Assembly: GCA_002449845.1 (NCBI GenBank)
Contig: DJXW01000025.1
Coordinates: 23,052 to 53,460 of the forward strand
Source of the DNA: Prevotella sp. UBA6994
Lineage (GTDB): Bacteria > Bacteroidota > Bacteroidia > Bacteroidales > Bacteroidaceae
DNA: 30,409 nucleotides
Reading direction: 5' to 3'
Positions 24,542 through 30,409 of the stretch are shown in pieces (positions within the stretch are counted from its first letter, which is position 1; each line of letters begins with the position of its first letter). The notes under the pieces are model-generated. The model was not told the DNA's origin. It ran no database searches and saw nothing but the letters and a program-made list of their open reading frames with translations. A program made the translations under genes and the position numbers.

Positions 24542-25894
24542 TTATTTCATCAGCTCATTAAACTCATCAATCGTCACCGATTTTTCATTTAATTTCACCA
24601 CATTTTTCAATGCAGCCATGAGCTTGTTGTCAATAGCACGATCTACCAATCCCTGAATGCTTTCTTCTTTCTTCATCATGTCATTGGCATAATTCTCAAG
24701 ATATTCATCAGGAACATTGTTCATTCCGTACTGAGCAAACTGAGCACGTGCGGTGGCGATTGCCATTTCTTTCACTTCCTTGTCGTCTATCTTGATTTGG
24801 GTTTGTGCAACCAACTGCTCCTTTGCCAAGTGCCATGTCAACTCCTTGATGCTCTGCTCATAATTGTTCTCAACGTACTTGTCGTCCTTGTCTTTGTTGT
24901 TGAGTTTCATCACACGCTTCAAGATGGAATCTGGATAGGTAAGCGCACCAAGCTTATCCTCTACATACTTACGCACGTCTTGCAAGAACTTCCAATCGCT
25001 GTTGCTTGCCAACTGTGCTTTCAAGTCGTTGGCAATGCGCTCACGGAATTCTTTCTCGTCCTTAACGTTTCCTTGACCATATACTTGGTCAAACAACTCT
25101 TGGTTAACTGCTGCCTTGGCGAAACGACTGATTTCCAGGATTTGGAAACTGAAATCGCCTTCATGCTCCTTAACGGCATCACGGTCTATCTTCAAGAGTG
25201 AAGAAATCTCTGAGTCGTTGTCGGGATAAGCCTTGCGTGGGTTGAAGGTAATCACATCACCCAACTTGCTTCCCTTGAAAAGAGCCTTTTGCTCTTCCAC
25301 CTTGATATATTCGGGCAGCATGATAGCTCCCTCTACTTCAATACCACCTTCCTTGGCACTTCCGTCTTCGTTGAGCTCGCGCAAATCACCTTTCAACATG
25401 TCGTTGCCTTCAAACTCTTCTACCTTCTCATACTTTCCGGCACGAGATGCGTACATGTCAATTTGCTGGTCAATCAACTTATCGTCAACCTTGATGGTAT
25501 AGTAATCTATCTTATCCTTGTTGGTCAGTTCAACTTTCATCTCTGGAGCAACAGCCACGTCAAACTTAAATTCGTATGGAGCTTCTTTTTCCAAATCTAC
25601 TGGTGCTTGTTGCTCTGAGGGCAGAGGCTCTCCCAACATCTGGATGTTGTTGTCCTTGATGTACTTGTAAAGTTCTTCGCCTACAAACTTGTTGATGACA
25701 TTCAATTTTGTCTGCATTCCAGCCTGACGCTTAATCAAGCTCATTGGAACCATACCAGGACGGAAACCAGGAATATTGGCTTTCTTGCGAAGGTCTTTTA
25801 ATTCTTTCTCTACGTTGTCTTTGTAATCTGTCTCTTCTACAGTAATGGTCATCAGGCCATTCACTTTGTCGGGATTTTCAAATGAAATCTTCAT
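24542..25894 (-). CDS. tig: Trigger factor, ribosome-associated chaperone
   Basis: A 450-residue chaperone/peptidyl-prolyl isomerase that meets nascent chains at the ribosome exit tunnel. The N-terminal ribosome-binding signature GFRPGMVP (GFRxGxxP, residues about 43-50) is intact. The middle PPIase domain (about 155-245, with EFEGNDMLKGDLRELN) is divergent from FKBP, as in other Bacteroidetes. The C-terminal helical chaperone arms (about 270-450) are lysine/glutamate rich. It lies upstream of clpP-clpX, the classic proteostasis order, but with its own promoter and a strong terminator before clpP. Confidence 0.95.
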   Translation of the reverse strand: MKISFENPDKVNGLMTITVEETDYKDNVEKELKDLRKKANIPGFRPGMVPMSLIKRQAGMQTKLNVINKFVGEELYKYIKDNNIQMLGEPLPSEQQAPVDLEKEAPYEFKFDVAVAPEMKVELTNKDKIDYYTIKVDDKLIDQQIDMYASRAGKYEKVEEFEGNDMLKGDLRELNEDGSAKEGGIEVEGAIMLPEYIKVEEQKALFKGSKLGDVITFNPRKAYPDNDSEISSLLKIDRDAVKEHEGDFSFQILEISRFAKAAVNQELFDQVYGQGNVKDEKEFRERIANDLKAQLASNSDWKFLQDVRKYVEDKLGALTYPDSILKRVMKLNNKDKDDKYVENNYEQSIKELTWHLAKEQLVAQTQIKIDDKEVKEMAIATARAQFAQYGMNNVPDEYLENYANDMMKKEESIQGLVDRAIDNKLMAALKNVVKLNEKSVTIDEFNELMK

Positions 25895-25947
25895 CTTTAT
25901 TTTTCTAAATTTACTTTGATTTCTATACTTAACTCAAAAAGTGGGTG

Positions 25948-25955
25948 CAAAATTA
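25948..25955 (-). promoter_or_regulatory. Predicted -7 element of tig
   Basis: TAATTTTG on the minus strand predicts a leader of about 49 bases before ATG 25894. There is no good -33 match. Confidence 0.45.
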
Positions 25956-26069
25956 CTCATTTTTCACCGAAACACCTAATAAATATATAATTATTTGTAT
26001 TTTTTGACTTTATACACGGTAAACGTCATCGTTTGTTAGAGGAGAAACAAACTATTATCTTACAAAAAT

Positions 26070-26132
26070 CCCATTGCTTGGGACTTTTGTCCCACATACT
26101 GGGACTTTTGTCCCAAGCAGTGGGACATTTCT
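26070..26132. repeat. Intergenic array of 21-bp tandem hairpin repeats (array C)
   Basis: Three 21-base units (26070-26090, 26091-26111, 26112-26132). The core GGGAC-TTTT-GTCCC is perfect at 26080-26093 and 26101-26114 and decayed at 26122. The 7-nt spacers ATTGCTT, ACATACT and AAGCAGT each begin with A and end with T. Longer alternative pairing exists (GCTTGGGAC at 26076 with GTCCCAAGC at 26110). It lies 35 bases past the lptB stop. On the minus strand the last CCC...GGG hairpin is followed by ATTTTTG, so part of it may end lptB transcripts. Confidence 0.88.
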
Positions 26133-26166
26133 AAAACAATATGTTTCAAAGAGAAAAAAACAATGT

Positions 26167-27006
26167 TTACGTTTCTTTCTCTCTCTGTTTCCGTTCTTCA
26201 TCTATCAACTGGAAGTCTTTCTTTCTCAAGATAAAGTTAGAGCCAAGGTATTTTTCCTTCACGATAGGATTGGCAGCCAACTCTTCGGGCACTCCTTGAA
26301 AGAGTATCTTTCCCTCAAAGAGCAGATAGGCACGGTCTGTAATGGTCAACGTCTCTTGCACATTGTGGTCGGTAATCAAGATGCCGATATTACGGTATTT
26401 CAATTGCCACACCACATGCTGAATATCTTCCACGGCGATAGGGTCCACACCCGCAAATGGCTCATCGAGCATGATAAACTTGGGCTCTATCGCCAAGCAA
26501 CGGGCTATCTCTGTACGACGACGCTCACCTCCCGACAACTGATCTCCCTTATTCTTGCGCACATGATTCAAGCGAAACTCGGTGAGCAGGCTTTCTAATT
26601 TCTCCAATTGATAGGCACGTGGCTTACCCGTCATTTCCAAGACAGCCATGACGTTATCTTCCACACTTAGCTTACGGAATACGCTTGCCTCCTGTGGCAG
26701 ATAGCCAATACCCGCACGGGCTCGCTTATATACGGGATAATCCGTGATGTCTTCATCGTTAAGATATACTTTTCCCGCATTGGGTACTACCAATCCCGTC
26801 GTCATATAGAAAGAGGTGGTTTTACCAGCACCATTCGGTCCCAAAAGCCCCACGATTTCCCCCTGACGCACGTTGATAGACACACCATTGGCAACGGTTC
26901 GCTTGCCATATATCTTCACAAGTCCTTCTGTGCGCAATACCATCCCCTCCGACTGTCCCGTTGACTGATTCGTTGGGGTTGTTGCACTTTGACTGAGTTG
27001 TTCCAT
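26167..27006 (-). CDS. lptB: LPS export ABC transporter ATP-binding protein
   Basis: A 279-residue ATPase that powers lipopolysaccharide extraction with LptFG. Walker A GLLGPNGAGKTTSFY, Q-loop, LptB-type signature LSGGERRRTEIARCLA, Walker B FIMLDEPFAGVDP and switch His (ITDHNV) are present. The family core starts at MVLRTEGLVKIYGKR (ATG 26943, with GGAGGGG just upstream). Starting at ATG 27006 adds 21 Ser/Thr/Gln-rich residues, and the promoter at 27031-27038 makes 27006 or 27015 the first available starts. The true start is therefore open. It is divergent from mlaE and followed by array C. Confidence 0.94.
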   Translation of the reverse strand: MEQLSQSATTPTNQSTGQSEGMVLRTEGLVKIYGKRTVANGVSINVRQGEIVGLLGPNGAGKTTSFYMTTGLVVPNAGKVYLNDEDITDYPVYKRARAGIGYLPQEASVFRKLSVEDNVMAVLEMTGKPRAYQLEKLESLLTEFRLNHVRKNKGDQLSGGERRRTEIARCLAIEPKFIMLDEPFAGVDPIAVEDIQHVVWQLKYRNIGILITDHNVQETLTITDRAYLLFEGKILFQGVPEELAANPIVKEKYLGSNFILRKKDFQLIDEERKQREKET

Positions 27007-27030
27007 ATTCGTCATCGTATGTTTTGGCGA

Positions 27031-27038
27031 CAAAATTA
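27031..27038 (-). promoter_or_regulatory. Predicted -7 element of lptB
   Basis: TAATTTTG on the minus strand; predicted transcription start about 27026, 20 bases before ATG 27006. A second minus-strand TATCTTTG at 27133-27140 could give a longer transcript but lacks a -33 match. Confidence 0.45.
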
Positions 27039-27141
27039 CAAAAAAAAAGATATTCAACATAGAATTCCATTCGTTTTTTCGTCTTAGAATAGTCATAGAA
27101 GGGTTTTGATGTGAAGTCAATCCATAAAAAGACAAAGATAT

Positions 27142-27173
27142 TTTGGTCATTAAAAGAAAAATGCGTAACTTCG
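27142..27173 (+). promoter_or_regulatory. Possible promoter of mlaE-mlaF
   Basis: TTTG (27142-27145), 20 bases, TAACTTCG (27166-27173), one mismatch from TAnnTTTG. The predicted start near 27178 leaves a 25-base leader to ATG 27203 and would exclude the upstream ATG at 27161. Confidence 0.35.
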
Positions 27174-27202
27174 CCAACAAATACAGTACAAGCACCATTA
27201 TT

Positions 27203-27949
27203 ATGTTGATTATAAAAGCACTTGAGACATTTGGCAGTTACTTGATGCTAATGGGACACACGTTCAGCATTCCCGAACGATTCCGCATGTTTTGGAAACA
27301 ATATGTCAAGGAAATGACACAATTGGGAGTCAACTCCATAGGCATTGTTCTTCTCATTTCTTTCTTCATAGGAGCTGTCATCTGTATCCAGATGAAAGTG
27401 AATATCGAAAGTCCGTGGATGCCTCGCTGGGTAGCAGGATACACCACACGCGAAATCATGTTGCTGGAATTTTCTTCATCTATCATGTGTCTTATCCTAT
27501 CGGGTAAGGTGGGGTCAAACATTGCATCAGAACTGGGTACGATGCGGGTGACCCAACAGATTGACGCATTGGAAATAATGGGAGTGAACCCTGCCAGTTA
27601 TCTCATCCTGCCAAAAATACTTGGCTTAATCACCATCATGCCTTTCTTGGTGATTTTCTCATCTGCCACAGGCGTAATAGGAGCCTATGGCACAGCCTAC
27701 ATCGGACACATATTGACACCAGAAGACTTGACCGAGGGATTGCAACATTCATTCAAGCCTTGGTTTATGTATATGAGTATCATCAAGAGTTTATTCTTCG
27801 CCTTCATCATCTCTTCCGTGAGTTCTTTCTTTGGATACACGGTAGATGGTGGGTCTGTGGAAGTGGGAAAGGCATCTACAGATGCCGTGGTATCGTCAAG
27901 CGTTCTCATCCTATTCTCCGATGTTTTCCTGACGCAGATATTAAGTTAA
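27203..27949 (+). CDS. mlaE: Phospholipid/MCE transporter permease MlaE
   Basis: A 248-residue integral membrane protein with the MlaE family hallmark regions: FKQYVKEM-like elbow helix (FWKQYVKEMTQLGVNSIG), IVLLISFFIGAVICIQMK, SGKVGSNIASELGTMRVTQQIDALEIMGVNP and the C-terminal FGYTVDGGSVEVGKASTDAVV. Five to six hydrophobic segments. It moves lipids between inner and outer membranes with MlaF and an MCE protein (MlaD). ATG 27203 is chosen for the usual family length and a plausible promoter; ATG 27161 would add 14 residues. mlaF follows after 15 bases. No mlaD is present in the window, so it must be elsewhere if the system is complete. Confidence 0.92.
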   Translation: MLIIKALETFGSYLMLMGHTFSIPERFRMFWKQYVKEMTQLGVNSIGIVLLISFFIGAVICIQMKVNIESPWMPRWVAGYTTREIMLLEFSSSIMCLILSGKVGSNIASELGTMRVTQQIDALEIMGVNPASYLILPKILGLITIMPFLVIFSSATGVIGAYGTAYIGHILTPEDLTEGLQHSFKPWFMYMSIIKSLFFAFIISSVSSFFGYTVDGGSVEVGKASTDAVVSSSVLILFSDVFLTQILS

Positions 27950-27964
27950 ATAGCCCCCTAAATT

Positions 27965-28792
27965 ATGATTGAATTAAAACACTTACATAAATCTTTTGGA
28001 GACAGAGAGGTCCTCAAAGACATCAGCACCATCTTTGAAGATGGCAAGACAAACCTCATTATCGGACGAAGTGGATCGGGTAAAACGGTCTTGATGAAAA
28101 ACCTCGTAGGACTCTTGGAACCTACCAGTGGCGAAGTGTTATACGACGGACGAGACTTCGTGAAGATGACTAAGAACGAGAAAGTGATGATGCGCAGAGA
28201 GATGGGAATGATTTTCCAAAGTGCAGCCTTGTTCGACTCGCTGAGCGTGTTGGAAAACGTCATGTTCCCTCTCGACATGTTTTCTTCCATGAACTACAAC
28301 GAGCGTAAGAAACGTGCTATGGAATGTCTCGACCGCGTAAAACTCAAAGATGCCGAAAACAAATATCCCGCAGAAATATCTGGTGGTATGCAGAAACGTG
28401 TTGCCATTGCAAGGGCTATCGTGCTGAACCCCAAGTATCTCTTCTGTGATGAGCCCAACTCTGGTCTCGACCCCAAGACATCTCTCGTGATTGATCACCT
28501 ATTGTCGAGTATCACTCACGACCTTGGCATTACTACCATCATCAACACTCACGACATGAACTCGGTGATGGGCATTGGCGAGAACATCTTGTTTATCCAC
28601 AAAGGCGAAAAGGAATGGCAAGGAGAAAGTAGTCAGGTGATGCGCAGCACCAATAAACGCCTTACCGACTTCATATTTGCTTCTGACTTGCTGAAAAACA
28701 TGCGCAACTTAGTCATTGAAAACGACATCGAGTTTGAGCATAAGAAAAGCGAAGATCTCAGCGCTATTATCACAGGGGAGGTTGGAAAATAA
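27965..28792 (+). CDS. mlaF: Phospholipid/MCE transporter ATP-binding protein MlaF
   Basis: A 275-residue ABC ATPase: Walker A GRSGSGKTVLMKNL, signature ISGGMQKRVAIARAI (the MlaF-type SGGMQ), Walker B YLFCDEPNSGLDP and switch His in INTHDMNSV. A roughly 25-residue C-terminal tail (NDIEFEHKKSEDLSAIITGE) follows the ATPase core. Partner of MlaE, with a stop-to-start gap of 15 bases. The stop codon is two bases from the stop of the convergent ATPase gene, with no room for a terminator. Confidence 0.94.
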   Translation: MIELKHLHKSFGDREVLKDISTIFEDGKTNLIIGRSGSGKTVLMKNLVGLLEPTSGEVLYDGRDFVKMTKNEKVMMRREMGMIFQSAALFDSLSVLENVMFPLDMFSSMNYNERKKRAMECLDRVKLKDAENKYPAEISGGMQKRVAIARAIVLNPKYLFCDEPNSGLDPKTSLVIDHLLSSITHDLGITTIINTHDMNSVMGIGENILFIHKGEKEWQGESSQVMRSTNKRLTDFIFASDLLKNMRNLVIENDIEFEHKKSEDLSAIITGEVGK

Positions 28793-28794
28793 GA

Positions 28795-29925
28795 TTATAG
28801 GAAACGTTGCCTGAACCAAAGGGTAAATACGGGGTCTGTTATATATAGCTGGCGCATCTCCGAGTAGATAATGTCACGTTCAATGAGAGCATCGCGAAGA
28901 CGCACCATGTTAGAAGGACTTCCCAAATCGAATTGATTACGGACTTTCTTCTCATTATAACCAGAATGAATACCAGAGACAATGGCACGCAACAAATTCA
29001 TCTGATAACCTGAAAGCGGCTCTATCTGTTGCATATAAAGCGCCTCATTTGTACTTATTAGTTCTTTTATGGCAGACGGCAACACATTCTCCGTCGCCGT
29101 TTCTCCTTGAGGCGTATGGTTTAGAACAATGGAAGCCAAATGTTGCACATATGAAGGGTAATGGTCAACGGACTCACATATTTTGGAAACCATTTGTTCT
29201 GAAATATGACGACCTTCACGTTCGAAATGACTCATGATATAGTTTATCCAATCAGAAGTTGGTATTTTTTGTAACCACATCAAGTCACCAAATTGATAGA
29301 ATGGCATGCTGGGATCAAGGAATATTTTGCTCATCATGTGTCGTTTGCTGCCAAAAAGACAATAGGACGTATTGTGATGATGCTGCCATACAGAACGAAG
29401 CGTTGCTTGTACAGATTTCGTATTCTCAAATTCACCCACTTGTTGAAACTCGTCAATACAAACTACTACATGACGATCTTTGCGCTTTGCTATTACCTCA
29501 ACCATATTAAGCACTTCCTCTGGACTATGAGTCTCTGGAGTGATACCGAGAGAAACGCTGATTTCTGAGGTCGAATCTATAGGGATATTGATTCTTGGGG
29601 TGAGTCGAGCCAGAAAGTCTTTGGCCTCATCCATCCATAGCTGTACTTTAGTAGCAGTCTGTTTCAACACGGCAGTAGCCAAAACATTATAGAAATCATA
29701 TTCACTCTTACACCCGAAGATATCCAGACGGACAATAATAATATCGCCACCCTCCATCTGCCGACATACATGATCCACCAACGATGTCTTACCCCAGCGA
29801 CGGGGAGAAATCAGAATAGAGTTAATACCATTCTCGAAATTCAGCTTTAAACGGTGCGTTTCTTCCTCCCTACCAGTAAAATTGTAGTCTGTAACCGCTA
29901 CTCCATAGACGAAACTCTTCTCCAT
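28795..29925 (-). CDS. ATPase_2-type P-loop ATPase (AAA/STAND-like, archaeal-ATPase family)
   Basis: A 376-residue protein starting MEKSFVYGVAVTDYNFTGRE. P-loop ISPRRWGKTSLVDH (about 41-54), Walker B VVVCIDEFQQVGE and a sensor-like FGSKRHMM are present, then a C-terminal winged-helix-like region (SGYQMNLLRAIVSGIHSGYNEKKVR). This matches the ATPase_2/DUF234-type family found in many copies in Bacteroidales and often lost or duplicated. No nuclease domain follows, and no toxin or antitoxin neighbour is clear. ATG 29925 is chosen because it is 15 bases below the predicted transcription start; the in-frame ATG at 29988 lies inside the upstream palindrome. Role unknown; defence, mobile-element or stress functions have been proposed for related STAND-like ATPases. 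Confidence 0.88.
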   Translation of the reverse strand: MEKSFVYGVAVTDYNFTGREEETHRLKLNFENGINSILISPRRWGKTSLVDHVCRQMEGGDIIIVRLDIFGCKSEYDFYNVLATAVLKQTATKVQLWMDEAKDFLARLTPRINIPIDSTSEISVSLGITPETHSPEEVLNMVEVIAKRKDRHVVVCIDEFQQVGEFENTKSVQATLRSVWQHHHNTSYCLFGSKRHMMSKIFLDPSMPFYQFGDLMWLQKIPTSDWINYIMSHFEREGRHISEQMVSKICESVDHYPSYVQHLASIVLNHTPQGETATENVLPSAIKELISTNEALYMQQIEPLSGYQMNLLRAIVSGIHSGYNEKKVRNQFDLGSPSNMVRLRDALIERDIIYSEMRQLYITDPVFTLWFRQRFL

Positions 29926-29944
29926 AACTCTTTGAATTTGAGGA

Positions 29945-29952
29945 CAAAGATA
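29945..29952 (-). promoter_or_regulatory. -7 element of the ATPase gene
   Basis: TATCTTTG on the minus strand; the predicted start is about 29940. The -33 position falls inside the double palindrome (29966-30002). Confidence 0.55.
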
Positions 29953-29965
29953 GAAAAAAGAAAAC

Positions 29966-30002
29966 AATTTCACAAGTTTGTGATTCACAAACTTGTGAAA
30001 TT
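29966..30002. promoter_or_regulatory. 37-bp palindrome made of two tandem 14-bp palindromes
   Basis: Perfect 18-base arms (29966-29983 and 29985-30002) around a single central base. Each half holds its own 14-base palindrome: TCACAAGTTTGTGA and TCACAAACTTGTGA, 15 bases apart. It covers about -26 to -62 relative to the ATPase transcript start. It could be a two-site operator or, on the minus strand (followed by TTGTTTTCTTTTTTC), the terminator of the repeat-protein gene upstream. Confidence 0.7.
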
Positions 30003-30036
30003 TAAGTATTATTAAATTCTATCGTCTCGTAAGTAT

Positions 30037-30381
30037 CTACTCATTGCATGGGATGATGAGCAAATAAAGAATGAGAGGATGCACCCATGATGATGTAGTA
30101 AGAAGAACGTCACTTTGATAAGAACCATTCCGGCGGTAAACCTTGTTGTCTTTATAGGTAAACAACACATCTGATTGATTAGGAGAAGTTCCACGATAGA
30201 GTTTGTTCTCTCGCCATGTAGCCAAAACGTCAGAATCGTACATGGAGTGTCCCTTATAAATCTTTCCGTTATGGAAACTCATGACGATGTCACTATTGTA
30301 AGAACTATATCCACGATAGAGACTCGTGCCATCGAAACGCGCAATTACATTAGATGAATACGTGGATTTGCCTCGATACAC
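30037..30381 (-). CDS. Protein of five 20-residue YRG/SDV repeats, start uncertain
   Basis: 114 residues, almost all a tandem repeat of period 20 with consensus xLYRGxSxYxSDVLxxxxxN: VYRGKSTYSSNVIARF, LYRGYSSYNSDIVMSF, IYKGHSMYDSDVLATW, LYRGTSPNQSDVLFTY, VYRRNGSYQSDVLLT. A hydrophobic C-terminal segment follows (WVHPLILYLLII). Each repeat looks like two or three beta strands, so a small beta-propeller or solenoid is plausible. The frame is closed upstream by TAG at 30394-30396 and has no ATG. GTG 30381 is the only ordinary start, with TAATTTTT as a weak -7 candidate at 30396-30403. Alternatively it is a fragment of a longer gene. No function can be assigned. Confidence 0.6.
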   Translation of the reverse strand: MYRGKSTYSSNVIARFDGTSLYRGYSSYNSDIVMSFHNGKIYKGHSMYDSDVLATWRENKLYRGTSPNQSDVLFTYKDNKVYRRNGSYQSDVLLTTSSWVHPLILYLLIIPCNE

Positions 30382-30409
30382 TTTTGGAATGTTCTAAAAA
30401 TTAATTAAC

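Noticed and set aside
26068..26598. Plus-strand frame translating array C and running into lptB
   Set aside because: The peptide begins with repeat-derived residues and continues antisense to conserved LptB sequence; no support as a gene.
27039..27198. Long N-terminal extension of LptB to 27198
   Set aside because: The extra 60-odd residues overlap the divergent mlaE start and lie upstream of the predicted lptB promoter; they show no family similarity.

Overview
The window looks like core chromosome of a Bacteroidales bacterium, most likely Prevotella/Segatella or a close relative. The signs are Bacteroidetes-type promoters (TTTG, about 19 bases, TAnnTTTG, often TATCTTTG or TAATTTTG), almost no Shine-Dalgarno dependence, OmpA/OstA-like/SurA-type envelope proteins of Bacteroidetes character, a membrane-bound LuxR-like regulator typical of the phylum, and the order clpX-clpP-tig-lptB divergent from mlaEF. 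I see no phage, insertion sequence or CRISPR array. Most genes are on the minus strand.

Layout: 1-21 is the 5' end of a tRNA running off the left edge. 100-1854 holds an ACT-domain protein and an aryl/phenylacetate-CoA ligase with a canonical promoter. The 318-base gap 1855-2172 holds that promoter, a 22-bp-period hairpin array and the terminator of an OmpA-family gene (2173-3336). 3565-11514 is a tightly packed minus-strand unit read guaB, two parvulin-type peptidyl-prolyl isomerases, an OstA/LptA-like protein and mutL, with ATGA and 1-base junctions. 11639-12751 is a WecB-like epimerase with altered catalytic positions. It is divergent from a Tat-exported ferredoxin-type aldo/keto reductase (12986-14347).

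14441-18676 is an envelope-stress-like cluster on the minus strand: an M48 lipoprotein metalloprotease, a membrane-tethered LuxR-like regulator (probably leaderless), NfeD, an SPFH/stomatin protein and a secreted protein of unknown function. 18815-19545 carries two small unknown plus-strand genes whose 3' end overlaps an unusual short sigma-70 factor. That sigma gene ends the minus-strand series clpP-clpX-recQ-sigma, with tig upstream. lptB and mlaEF diverge from about 27.0-27.2 kb. The right end has an AAA/ATPase_2 protein with a tandem-palindrome promoter, and a protein made of five 20-residue YRG repeats.

Functional theme: outer-membrane biogenesis and quality control (SurA-like chaperones, OstA-like, LptB, MlaEF, OmpA, M48, SPFH/NfeD) together with cytosolic proteostasis (Tig, ClpXP). 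The most unusual signals are three intergenic arrays that share one design (a 14-15 nt hairpin followed by a 7-nt spacer) in two sequence families, a terminator hairpin that contains the clpP promoter, and the double palindrome at the ATPase promoter. No experiment or database search was run. All functional calls rest on recognised motifs.
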